This document shows, piece by piece, positions 1 through 5,830 of a stretch of 37,887 nucleotides of DNA. Where the stretch lies: the NCBI GenBank assembly GCA_934661765.1, contig CAKUJT010000011.1, forward strand, positions 1 through 37,887. The letters are read 5' to 3'. The DNA comes from an uncultured Senegalimassilia sp. Lineage in GTDB: Bacteria > Actinomycetota > Coriobacteriia > Coriobacteriales > Eggerthellaceae. The position numbers were made by a program, and so were the translations under genes. Numbering within the stretch: the first letter of the stretch is position 1; every line of letters starts with the position of its first letter. Under the pieces are notes generated by a model that worked only from the letters and a program-made list of their open reading frames with translations, was not told the DNA's origin and ran no database searches.

Positions 1-52
1 GGCGGCCGCTGCTGCTGCCGCAGGTGCAGCCGGTATGGGCGGCATGATGTAA
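1..52 (+). CDS. groEL: GroEL chaperonin, C-terminal tip (5' truncated by window)
   Basis: Only the last 16 codons are present, read from base 2 to the TAA at 50-52. They encode an alanine run followed by a Gly-Met ending, AGMGGMM. A flexible C-terminal tail rich in GGM is the hallmark of the 60-kDa chaperonin, which folds proteins in an ATP-driven double ring in the cytosol. A strong terminator follows 25 bases later, so this is the last gene of its transcript. The call rests on this short tail alone; the body of the gene lies outside the window. Confidence 0.72.
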   Translation, partial: AAAAAAAGAAGMGGMM

Positions 53-77
53 GCAACAGGTTCATAAACCTTGCAGC

Positions 78-105
78 AAAAGGGCCCGCTTCGGCGGGCC
101 CTTTT
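78..105 (+). terminator. Rho-independent terminator after groEL
   Basis: A perfect 12-bp inverted repeat (AAAAGGGCCCGC / GCGGGCCCTTTT) closes on a TTCG tetraloop, and its distal arm ends in a T run. It lies 25 bases past the groEL stop. The symmetric A/T flanks would also let it work from the other strand. Confidence 0.88.
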
Positions 106-132
106 CGCGTCTAGCAGCTCCCAAAGCGCAGC

Positions 133-166
133 AAAAACGCCCTCCTGCGGTTGCAGGAGGGCGTTT
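133..166 (-). terminator. Rho-independent terminator of the pil operon
   Basis: A perfect 14-bp stem (AAACGCCCTCCTGC at 135-148, complement at 153-166) has a 4-base loop. Read on the minus strand it ends in five T residues (137-133). It sits just after the pilT stop at 204, so it terminates the leftward pil transcript. It lies back to back with the groEL terminator. Confidence 0.88.
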
Positions 167-203
167 GCGGCTTCGTATGCAGTTGGCCGGTCCCTTAGGT
201 CCC

Positions 204-1277
204 TTACAGCCCCTCGGCCTGGAAGCGGCGCAGGAGGGCTTCCTGATGGTGCGAGTATTGCAGCGCGACGTCCTTCGCCACCTTGCCCTCGCGGACCGCG
301 TTGAACAGCGCCTGGTCCATGGTCTGCATGCCGGCGGCGCCGTTGGAGGCGATCACGGAGTCGATCTGGTAGGTCTTCTCCTCGCGGATGAGGTTGCGGA
401 TGGCGGTGTTCATGTGCATGACCTCGAACACGGGGATGGTGGTGCCATCGAGCGCGGGGATGAGCATCTGGCTGACCGTGGCCTGCAGCACGAGCGACAG
501 CTGGGTGCGGATCTGGCGCTGTTGGCTGGCGGGGAAGGCGTCGATCATGCGCTCGATGGTGTCGGCAGCGCTGGTGGTGTGCAGCGTGGAGAGCACCAAC
601 TGCGTCATCTCGGCGGCGTTGATGGCGGTGCCGATGGTCTCGGCGTCGCGCATCTCGCCGAGCAGGATGACGTCGGGGCTTTCGCGCATGGCAGAGCGCA
701 GGGCCTCGGAGTAGTTGGCGATGTCGGTGGGGATCTCGCGCTGCGTGATGATGCAGGAGCCGTGCTTATGCACGAACTCGATGGGGTCCTCCATGGTCAG
801 GATATGGCCCGTGCGCTTGTGGTTCATGCGGTCGAGCATGCACGCCAGCGTGGTTGACTTGCCGCAGCCGGTGGGGCCCGTCACCAGCACCAGGCCCCTG
901 TTCAGGTCGGCCAAGCGCATAACGGACTCGGGGATGTTCATCTCGTCGGGGTCGGGCAGCCCGAAGGGGATGACGCGGATGACGGCGCCATAGGAGCCGC
1001 GCTGGCGGAAGATGTTGGCGCGGAAACGGCCGACGCTCGGGACGGCGAAGCTGAAGTCGTCGTCGTGGTTGACGCTGTCGGTGAACAGGCTCAGGTTGCG
1101 CCCGGCCAGTTCGTAGATCGTCTCGATGTATTCCTGCGTGTCGGCCGGGGTGAGCGGGGCCGTGTCCGTGCGCACATGCGATCCGCTCGCCTGGTACGCC
1201 AGAGGCAGGCCGGCGATGATGAACACGTCGGAAGCGTGCGCCTCGATCATCTTCTCGAGTAGGCTTTTCAGTTGCAT
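204..1277 (-). CDS. pilT: Type IV pilus retraction ATPase PilT
   Basis: Hexameric AAA+-like secretion ATPase that drives pilus disassembly and twitching or retraction at the inner face of the membrane. The 357-aa protein has all family boxes: Walker A GPTGCGKST (134-142), Asp box TMEDPIEF (161-168), atypical Walker B DVILLGEMRD (202-211) and His box STLHTTSA (230-237). The C-terminal AIRNLIREEKTYQ and GMQTMDQAL segments are typical of PilT rather than of the extension ATPase PilB. The length is normal for PilT. The ATG has a good AGGAGG ribosome site about 7 bases upstream. It is the last gene of a five-gene leftward operon starting with pilC. No pilB is present here, so PilT must work with an extension ATPase encoded elsewhere, or the system is specialised. 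Confidence 0.95.
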   Translation of the reverse strand: MQLKSLLEKMIEAHASDVFIIAGLPLAYQASGSHVRTDTAPLTPADTQEYIETIYELAGRNLSLFTDSVNHDDDFSFAVPSVGRFRANIFRQRGSYGAVIRVIPFGLPDPDEMNIPESVMRLADLNRGLVLVTGPTGCGKSTTLACMLDRMNHKRTGHILTMEDPIEFVHKHGSCIITQREIPTDIANYSEALRSAMRESPDVILLGEMRDAETIGTAINAAEMTQLVLSTLHTTSAADTIERMIDAFPASQQRQIRTQLSLVLQATVSQMLIPALDGTTIPVFEVMHMNTAIRNLIREEKTYQIDSVIASNGAAGMQTMDQALFNAVREGKVAKDVALQYSHHQEALLRRFQAEGL

Positions 1278-1308
1278 GGCGATCCTCCTATGCTATTGCT
1301 TCTCGTCG

Positions 1309-1791
1309 TTAGTTAGTGGAAAGAAGAGCTTGTTCGGGAAGCTCTTGCGCGGTAGTCATCTTCCAGGCGTCCACGGTATAGCCGTTCGCGGTGATGGTCG
1401 CCGTGGCGGCAAGCTCCTTGCCGTCCTGCGCGATGACCGTGAACGTGACCTGCGTGCCCGCTACGTCGATAAAGGACCGCAGGTCGTGGGCGCCGCTTGC
1501 CTCGGCGGCGTTTTCCAGCAGCTTGTCGGACCGATGTTGGACCAGCGCGGCGGCCGCTGCGGGCGAGCCGCTTTCGGCGATCTGTTCATCGATCTGGGCG
1601 AGCAGCGCTTGGCCGAAGGCGTCGAGCTCGTAGGTTTGCGACAGCGCGTCGGCCTGCCGCTGCGCCATGGCCTCCGTTGCGTGCGTGGTGGTGACGCACA
1701 GCATGGCCAGCACCGCCAGCAGCAGCACGGACACCAGCGTCAGCAGCGTGATGGGGCCGATGCGCACGCCTTCCCCGGTTCGCCTTGCCAT
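1309..1791 (-). CDS. Single-helix membrane protein of the pil operon (pilin-like or accessory)
   Basis: A 160-aa protein with a short basic N-terminus (MARRTGEGVR), one hydrophobic helix at about residues 12-34, then an Ala/Gln/Glu-rich, probably helical stretch (about 35-100) and a more beta-like C-terminus. This is the general build of a minor pilin or a pilus assembly accessory protein, but there is no clear prepilin cleavage site and I do not recognise a named family. The start ATG lies one base after the TAG of the upstream gene (TAGCATG), and a GGGGTGAG Shine-Dalgarno-like stretch lies within that gene's end, so translation is probably coupled. It sits between another pilin-like gene and pilT. 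Real gene with high confidence; role inferred from position. Confidence 0.8.
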   Translation of the reverse strand: MARRTGEGVRIGPITLLTLVSVLLLAVLAMLCVTTTHATEAMAQRQADALSQTYELDAFGQALLAQIDEQIAESGSPAAAAALVQHRSDKLLENAAEASGAHDLRSFIDVAGTQVTFTVIAQDGKELAATATITANGYTVDAWKMTTAQELPEQALLSTN

Positions 1792-1792
1792 G

Positions 1793-2221
1793 CTATCTCA
1801 CCCCGCTTTCGTAACGCGATGCGTCGAGCGCGTACACTTCGCCGGAATCGTCGCTCACGGTGATGTGCGCCGTGTACAGCGTGCCCCGGCCCTGCACGTC
1901 GGAGTCGACGTCGCAGCTGACCGTCAGGCCGTCGGAGCCGTCCACGGCGGATGCGTTCCCGGCGGCGACGCCCTGGCCGACCGTCTTGCCGGCGGCTACC
2001 GCGGCGGGGTCGGACGAGAACTCCTCGGCGGCGTTCTGGGCCAGCAGCGTGGCCCTTGTCAGCTCCTCGGCCTCGTGCGCCGCGACCGCCGAGTGCGCGA
2101 ACAGCTGCGTGAACACGGCCATGGACGCGATGAGCACCGCCATAAGCACCAGCGCCTCGATGAGGAACGCCGTGTTGACCTTGGTCTTCGAGGCGTCTTC
2201 GATCTGCTCTTCCTTCGTCAT
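1793..2221 (-). CDS. Minor pilin-like protein with degenerate prepilin motif
   Basis: 142 aa from the ATG at 2221. A GTG at 2230 is in frame but falls inside the GGGAGGTG ribosome site, so the ATG eight bases after GGAGG is preferred. After a charged leader comes NTAFLIEALVLMAVL, which resembles the FxLIExLV start of type IV prepilins, with Glu at position +5 if cleavage follows Thr. The usual Gly or Ala at -1 is therefore replaced by Thr, and the protein may be processed differently or not at all. A long hydrophobic/amphipathic helix is followed by a small beta-rich domain, as in PilV- or GspI-like minor pilins. The start overlaps the end of the upstream gene (stop TAG at 2225-2223), typical of coupled genes in this operon. 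Confidence 0.82.
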   Translation of the reverse strand: MTKEEQIEDASKTKVNTAFLIEALVLMAVLIASMAVFTQLFAHSAVAAHEAEELTRATLLAQNAAEEFSSDPAAVAAGKTVGQGVAAGNASAVDGSDGLTVSCDVDSDVQGRGTLYTAHITVSDDSGEVYALDASRYESGVR

Positions 2222-2222
2222 C

Positions 2223-2762
2223 CTAGGCACCTCCCTGCATGTAGCGAAGGGCCACCTCGGCGGTTCCCTGATCGGTGGTCACGGCCAGAAGGCCGTTGGA
2301 GTACGAGAAATCGAAGGTGTCGGAAGCGGTCACCTCGGTGGCCTTCTCGGGCGTGTATCCGCTGCCTGCCAGGCTGTATTCCTGCACCACCTTGCCCTCG
2401 TACAGGTAAAAGCGGGTCTCGTAGGTGCCGGAATCCAGCGGCTCCACCACCACGAGAGACTTGCCCTCCGGTCCCTGGCCTTGGGCGATGGCGCCCTTGG
2501 AATCGTTGGCACGCACGACATTGCAGATAAGCCCCGCTCCTTCGCGCTGTGCGCTGCTGGCCTGTTGATCTGCGGAAACGGCCTTGTATACGGTCACGCC
2601 CGAGATCATCGCCATGAGCAGCGCCGCGAAGAACACCGTCAGCAGCAGCGTGGGGAAGGCGCGCCTTGCGGCAGCGCCTTTTTCGTTGGACGGCGCACCT
2701 TGCGTCACGGAAGCGATGGCGTGGATGCGCTGCTTGTGGGTTTCGTTCGCCTGCGGGTTCAT
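2223..2762 (-). CDS. DUF4860-like membrane protein of the pil operon
   Basis: 179 aa starting at the ATG at 2762, which overlaps the previous stop as ATGA; a longer reading to 2807 would run deep into the upstream gene and is not favoured. A charged cytosolic N-terminus of about 35 residues precedes one hydrophobic helix (about 36-58, FPTLLLTVFFAALLMAM). An extracytoplasmic beta-rich domain follows, with alternating segments such as YETRFYLYEGKVVQEY and DTFDFSYSNGLLAVTT. Layout and length match my memory of the DUF4860 proteins found beside pilC/pilT-like genes in Firmicutes and Actinobacteria; this is recall, not a profile search. Function is unknown, probably a minor pseudopilin-like subunit or assembly factor. 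It is coupled to genes on both sides. Confidence 0.8.
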   Translation of the reverse strand: MNPQANETHKQRIHAIASVTQGAPSNEKGAAARRAFPTLLLTVFFAALLMAMISGVTVYKAVSADQQASSAQREGAGLICNVVRANDSKGAIAQGQGPEGKSLVVVEPLDSGTYETRFYLYEGKVVQEYSLAGSGYTPEKATEVTASDTFDFSYSNGLLAVTTDQGTAEVALRYMQGGA

Positions 2763-3085
2763 CGGGGCGTCACCACCACGCTGGGCATGATGTTGTCGGC
2801 GAAGCACTCGTAGGTGATCACGTAGTCATCATGGTTGATGGTCAGGCCGTAGCTTTCCTCAAGGTGCTCGAGCGAGCTCGGGTAGCTGCCCTCGATGGCG
2901 CAGCACTGCTTGGCCGAGGCCAGGATGGAATCGCGCAGGGCCACGGCGCCTTGCGTTTTGGTGTTCTCCTGCACGACGCCGTATACGGCGAAGGCGGCGA
3001 CGACGAGCGCTGCCACCAGGCATGCGGTGACGGCGATGCGCTTGCGCCGCCGCTTGATATCGTTGTCGGTGAGTTCGTGGAACAT
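2759..3085 (-). CDS. Pseudopilin-like single-helix protein
   Basis: 108 aa from the ATG at 3085, which has AGGTGA six bases upstream. The in-frame GTG at 3094 is part of that ribosome site and is not favoured. A basic leader (DIKRRRKR) precedes one hydrophobic helix, then an amphipathic helix and a compact C-terminal domain with CCAIEGSYPSSLEHLEESYG and YECFADNIMPSVVV. The 'A.EG.YP.SL..L...YG' pattern is shared by many small pseudopilin-like proteins in Gram-positive pilus or competence-type clusters. There is no classical G|FTLIE prepilin site. It lies directly after pilC (21-base gap) and its stop overlaps the next start. A structural pilus subunit is the likely role, but unproven. Confidence 0.82.
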   Translation of the reverse strand: MFHELTDNDIKRRRKRIAVTACLVAALVVAAFAVYGVVQENTKTQGAVALRDSILASAKQCCAIEGSYPSSLEHLEESYGLTINHDDYVITYECFADNIMPSVVVTPR

Positions 3086-3105
3086 GGCTGTCACCTGCGG
3101 TTTCG

Positions 3106-4158
3106 CTACGCGATCGATCCCATGATGCCGATGAGCGGCAGCATGACGGCGATCAGGGTTGCGCCGACGGCGATGGTCAGGAATGCCGCCAGCGTGGGCT
3201 CGACCCGGTCGACCGCGGCGTCGATCTGCGCGTTGGCGTCGTCGAAGAACACCTGCGCAAGATGGCCGAGCACCTCGTCGACGGAGCCTGCGCGCGTGCC
3301 CATGAGCAGCATGCGGCCGTACACGGGCTCGACGATCTCGTGCTCGTTGATGGCCTGGGCAAGGCTGCGCGGGTTCTCGAGGTCGGTCATGGAATCGTAG
3401 GCCGCCTGCAGCTTCGCCTTAAGCTGCGCGTGGTCGATGGTGGCCATGGCCTTGCGCATGGCGTCCTCTTCCTGCACGCCCGATGCCACCAGGGACGAAA
3501 GTGCGCTGACGAAGCGGGAGAGCGCCAGCTGGTACATGGCCCGGCGGGTGCCCGGGTAGCGCTCGAGCATCTTCAGCACGCGGTCGCGCCCGCCCTCGCT
3601 GCGCGCGCAGATGGCGATATACAGGGCGGCTATGGTGGCGACCAGCACGATGGCAAGGGCGACCCAGCCGATGGCGACGGACACGCCCACGGTGTTGAAG
3701 GATCCCGAGGTCATGGAGCCGGACAGGTTCTCGTAGGCGCTGGAGAAGATGGGGAGGATGATCGCCACGGTGAACACTAGGATGACGCTCATGATGCACA
3801 GCAGCGCCGCCGGGTAGCCGACCGAGTTGCGCAGCTTGGCGAACGCGCGGCCTTCGCTATCGTAGTAGCGCCCGAGGCTGCGCAGCACGCGCTCGGTACG
3901 GCCCGATGCCTCGCCGACGCGCACCGTTTCCGTTGCGTAGGCGGGGAAGGCGCCGGTGGCTTCCATGGCGTCGGCAAGGTTGGAGCCTTCGACGACTTTG
4001 GAGTAGACCGCATCGCATACGCGCTTGAACTCGGATTGCTCGCGGTTCTCCGCAAGCATGTGGATGGCTTCGTCCGTTTGGACGCCGGCAGCCAGCATGG
4101 TCGCCACGCTGCTGCAGAACGCGCTGATGGCGCCGCTCTCCAGAAGCTTTCCTGTCAT
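3106..4158 (-). CDS. pilC: Type IV pilus / type II secretion inner-membrane platform protein PilC (GspF family)
   Basis: Polytopic platform protein that links the cytoplasmic ATPase to the growing pilus. The 350-aa sequence shows two GspF repeats. The first is about 10-125 (MLAAGVQTDEAIHMLAENRE, then VRVGEASGRTERVLRSLGRYY); the second is about 215-335 (LSSLVASGVQEEDAMRKAM, then RMLLMGTRAGSVDEVLGHLA). They are separated by hydrophobic helices at about 115-140 and 160-185, with a final helix near 325-348. It is slightly shorter than typical PilC (about 400 aa) because the N-terminal extension is brief. The ATG has a strong AGGAGGT site. It is the first gene of the leftward operon, so the promoter should lie in 4159-4250. 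Confidence 0.93.
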   Translation of the reverse strand: MTGKLLESGAISAFCSSVATMLAAGVQTDEAIHMLAENREQSEFKRVCDAVYSKVVEGSNLADAMEATGAFPAYATETVRVGEASGRTERVLRSLGRYYDSEGRAFAKLRNSVGYPAALLCIMSVILVFTVAIILPIFSSAYENLSGSMTSGSFNTVGVSVAIGWVALAIVLVATIAALYIAICARSEGGRDRVLKMLERYPGTRRAMYQLALSRFVSALSSLVASGVQEEDAMRKAMATIDHAQLKAKLQAAYDSMTDLENPRSLAQAINEHEIVEPVYGRMLLMGTRAGSVDEVLGHLAQVFFDDANAQIDAAVDRVEPTLAAFLTIAVGATLIAVMLPLIGIMGSIA

Positions 4159-4453
4159 CGGTACCTCCTGGGTTATCGGTTTAAACGTTCGTTATTGTCT
4201 CACATATAGTAGGCGATGACGTGCGTTTTCGCCTGTTTTTGAGAAGAAGTTGATACCCCGGGGCCACTATGTGCCGGGCGAAGGGGTTTCGGTAGCGAGC
4301 GCTTTCGCCCGCGTGCTGCGGGATGCTGGCCGGACCGGGGCGCTGGATGCTATGCGTAACCAGGGGGGACGGGGGGCGCTTCGGGCAGCGCCTTCGACTG
4401 CGGTCCGGTGGTCCCGGTTTCTGCCGTGTGGCTGCGGGGGAGACGTAGCGCGG
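4159..4453. other. Intergenic region, pil operon promoter side
   Basis: 295 bases without a gene. The part next to pilC (4165-4250) is AT-richer and on the minus strand carries TACTAT (4211-4206) as a possible -10, with no convincing -35. The remaining 200 bases are very GC-rich. They hold only short hairpins, for example CCCGC/GCGGG at 4308-4322 and GGCGCT/AGCGCC near 4375-4392, without T runs. One of these may end the transglutaminase transcript, but I see no standard terminator. Confidence 0.4.
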
Positions 4454-5407
4454 CTAGTACACGTAGCGATCGGTGTAGCTCTCCCCGTCCCCGACGTTCG
4501 CCCCGCCTCCCGTTGCCGCGAAGGTCAAGTCGATGCGCGACCAGGTGTTCGGAGAAACGCTGAAGCGGGCGCTTTGCCAGGTGCCGTCGATATTCACCAT
4601 GATCCAGGCGTGGTAGATGCCTTGCGGCGAGACGGTGCCGGTGACGATCTTCGCGGGAATCCCCTGGCTTCGCAGCATGGCGGCGCCCAGGCTTGCGTAG
4701 TCGAAGCAGACGCCTTTACCCGACTGCAACGTCTCGTCCGGGTCGGGGATGTAGCCGGTGGAATCTTTGAGCTTCGCGGCCTTGTCGTCGTCGTAGGCCA
4801 CGTTGTCGACGATGTAGGTGCAGATCGCGCGTAGGGCCTCCCCTTGGTTCTCGCAGCCTTCGACCAGTTCGCGGGCTTTGGCCACGCAGCTGCTGGAAGC
4901 GGTGTAGTTGCAGTAGACGTTCGGGCGCAGGAACGGGGCGAACTCCGAGGTCAGCGCGACGTCGATGTCGGCGCTGCACAGCTCCACGTAGTTGTTGCCC
5001 GACGTGTTGCGCATGATGCGCACCGTGTACGGCCCGTCGCCGAACGCCAGCGGGCACGCGATGGGCGTGCCGTCTTGGGGCATGTCGAAGCTGGAGCTTG
5101 CTTGACCGCTGATGACCTGGGCTTTTATACGCGCGTTCGAAGTGGCGCTCACGCTGACGTAGCCGTCTTGCGCGTGAGACGCATCGATGAGCGCGTCGTT
5201 GGCGCCCGTGGCGGCGCTCGCGTCGAACTGCGTTTCCTCGACCGTGGCGGCAGGGGAGAACGCAGCGCCGGTGGCCTGCTCCTTGTCGGCGCCTCCTGCG
5301 CCGCCGGAGCCGCTGCATGCGGAAAGGCAGAGCAGGGCGCACAGGGTCGCCATCGCGATGGCGGCGATGAGAGGGGAGGGACGCCTTGTCTGAGCGGATG
5401 ATTCCAT
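4454..5407 (-). CDS. Transglutaminase-like lipoprotein
   Basis: 317 aa from the ATG at 5407. The longer in-frame reading to 5491 would bury the signal peptide behind about 28 extra residues. A lipoprotein signal (hydrophobic 13-29, lipobox LSAC with Cys31) predicts export and lipid anchoring on the outer face of the membrane. A Gly/Ala linker and a beta-rich domain (about 60-160) precede a transglutaminase-like (papain-fold) domain with the full triad: Cys234 in GKGVCFDYA, His266 in IYHAWIM and Asp293 in RIDLTF. Such domains act as proteases, peptidoglycan-linked enzymes or cross-linkers; the substrate cannot be told from sequence. It lies between the pil operon and the giant surface protein. 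A TATAAT lies nine bases before the ATG and no ribosome site is visible, suggesting a leaderless mRNA. Confidence 0.88.
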   Translation of the reverse strand: MESSAQTRRPSPLIAAIAMATLCALLCLSACSGSGGAGGADKEQATGAAFSPAATVEETQFDASAATGANDALIDASHAQDGYVSVSATSNARIKAQVISGQASSSFDMPQDGTPIACPLAFGDGPYTVRIMRNTSGNNYVELCSADIDVALTSEFAPFLRPNVYCNYTASSSCVAKARELVEGCENQGEALRAICTYIVDNVAYDDDKAAKLKDSTGYIPDPDETLQSGKGVCFDYASLGAAMLRSQGIPAKIVTGTVSPQGIYHAWIMVNIDGTWQSARFSVSPNTWSRIDLTFAATGGGANVGDGESYTDRYVY

Positions 5408-5415
5408 GATGCGTC

Positions 5416-5422
5416 GATTATA
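5416..5422 (-). promoter_or_regulatory. -10 box of the transglutaminase lipoprotein gene
   Basis: A perfect TATAAT (5422 to 5417 on the minus strand) is separated from the ATG at 5407 by only nine bases. Transcription would then begin at about 5410, giving a near-leaderless message. No clear -35 was found at 16-18 bases. Confidence 0.5.
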
Positions 5423-5699
5423 CGCGTGATGGGTAGGTTTTCGGCCTGCGCAGCTAAACGGTTTTGACACGAGATCGTTCGTTCGCTTCATCGTTCATCA
5501 TATTGTCGGGAAAGCCCGGAAAACCCTTCTATCGGAGGGGTGACAGTTCTGCGGACATACAAAAGGGGCGTTGTTTGTTACGGGCGAATCGAAGAAATGG
5601 GCAGAATCGCATATTGAACTGGGATTTCGTATATGAATTAATTTGATTTGAATGCAGAAAATTAGTGGCAGGGGAGGTACAGAATAGGGGGAATCGTTA

Positions 5700-5705
5700 T
5701 ATAAT
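5700..5705 (+). promoter_or_regulatory. Candidate -10 box for the giant surface protein gene
   Basis: Perfect TATAAT at the right end of the AT-rich island, 125 bases before the ATG at 5831. The -35 position (about 5676-5682, GGTACA) matches only half of the consensus. It implies a leader of roughly 118 bases. Confidence 0.45.
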
Positions 5706-5795
5706 TGCCCACAATAGCCTGCACTAGGCCGACTGCGCGCTTCGAATGATCGCGCGCGGCGGCGAGACGGGTTGAAACGGTATTTCAGCAGCGAA

Positions 5796-5812
5796 CGTTT
5801 CCGACGGAAACG
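5796..5812 (+). promoter_or_regulatory. Hairpin just upstream of the giant gene's ribosome site
   Basis: CGTTTCC (5796-5802), loop GAC, GGAAACG (5806-5812): a perfect 7-bp stem with a 3-base loop that ends six bases before the AGGTGA-type ribosome site (about 5819-5824). It could shape ribosome access or mRNA stability; no function is shown. Confidence 0.4.
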
Positions 5813-5830
5813 CTTGATGAGGTGAACGAT

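Larger units (their letters stand above)
5408..5830. other. Divergent intergenic region before the giant surface protein
   Basis: 423 bases between two divergent genes, with no credible small gene. Bases 5560-5710 form an island clearly richer in A/T than anything around it (for example CGTATATGAATTAATTTG near 5628). It ends in TATAAT at 5700-5705. Bases 5706-5830 return to GC-rich sequence and form the presumed leader of the giant gene, with small hairpins including TGAAA/TTTCA around 5773-5788 and CGTTTCC/GGAAACG at 5796-5812. Confidence 0.6.

Noticed and set aside
4250..4834. A 194-codon plus-strand frame at 4250-4834
   Set aside because: It lies mostly opposite the transglutaminase-domain gene, has no ribosome site and no domain.
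5706..5830. Possible cyclic di-GMP riboswitch before the adhesin gene
   Set aside because: The conserved GEMM core elements were not found; only simple short hairpins are present.
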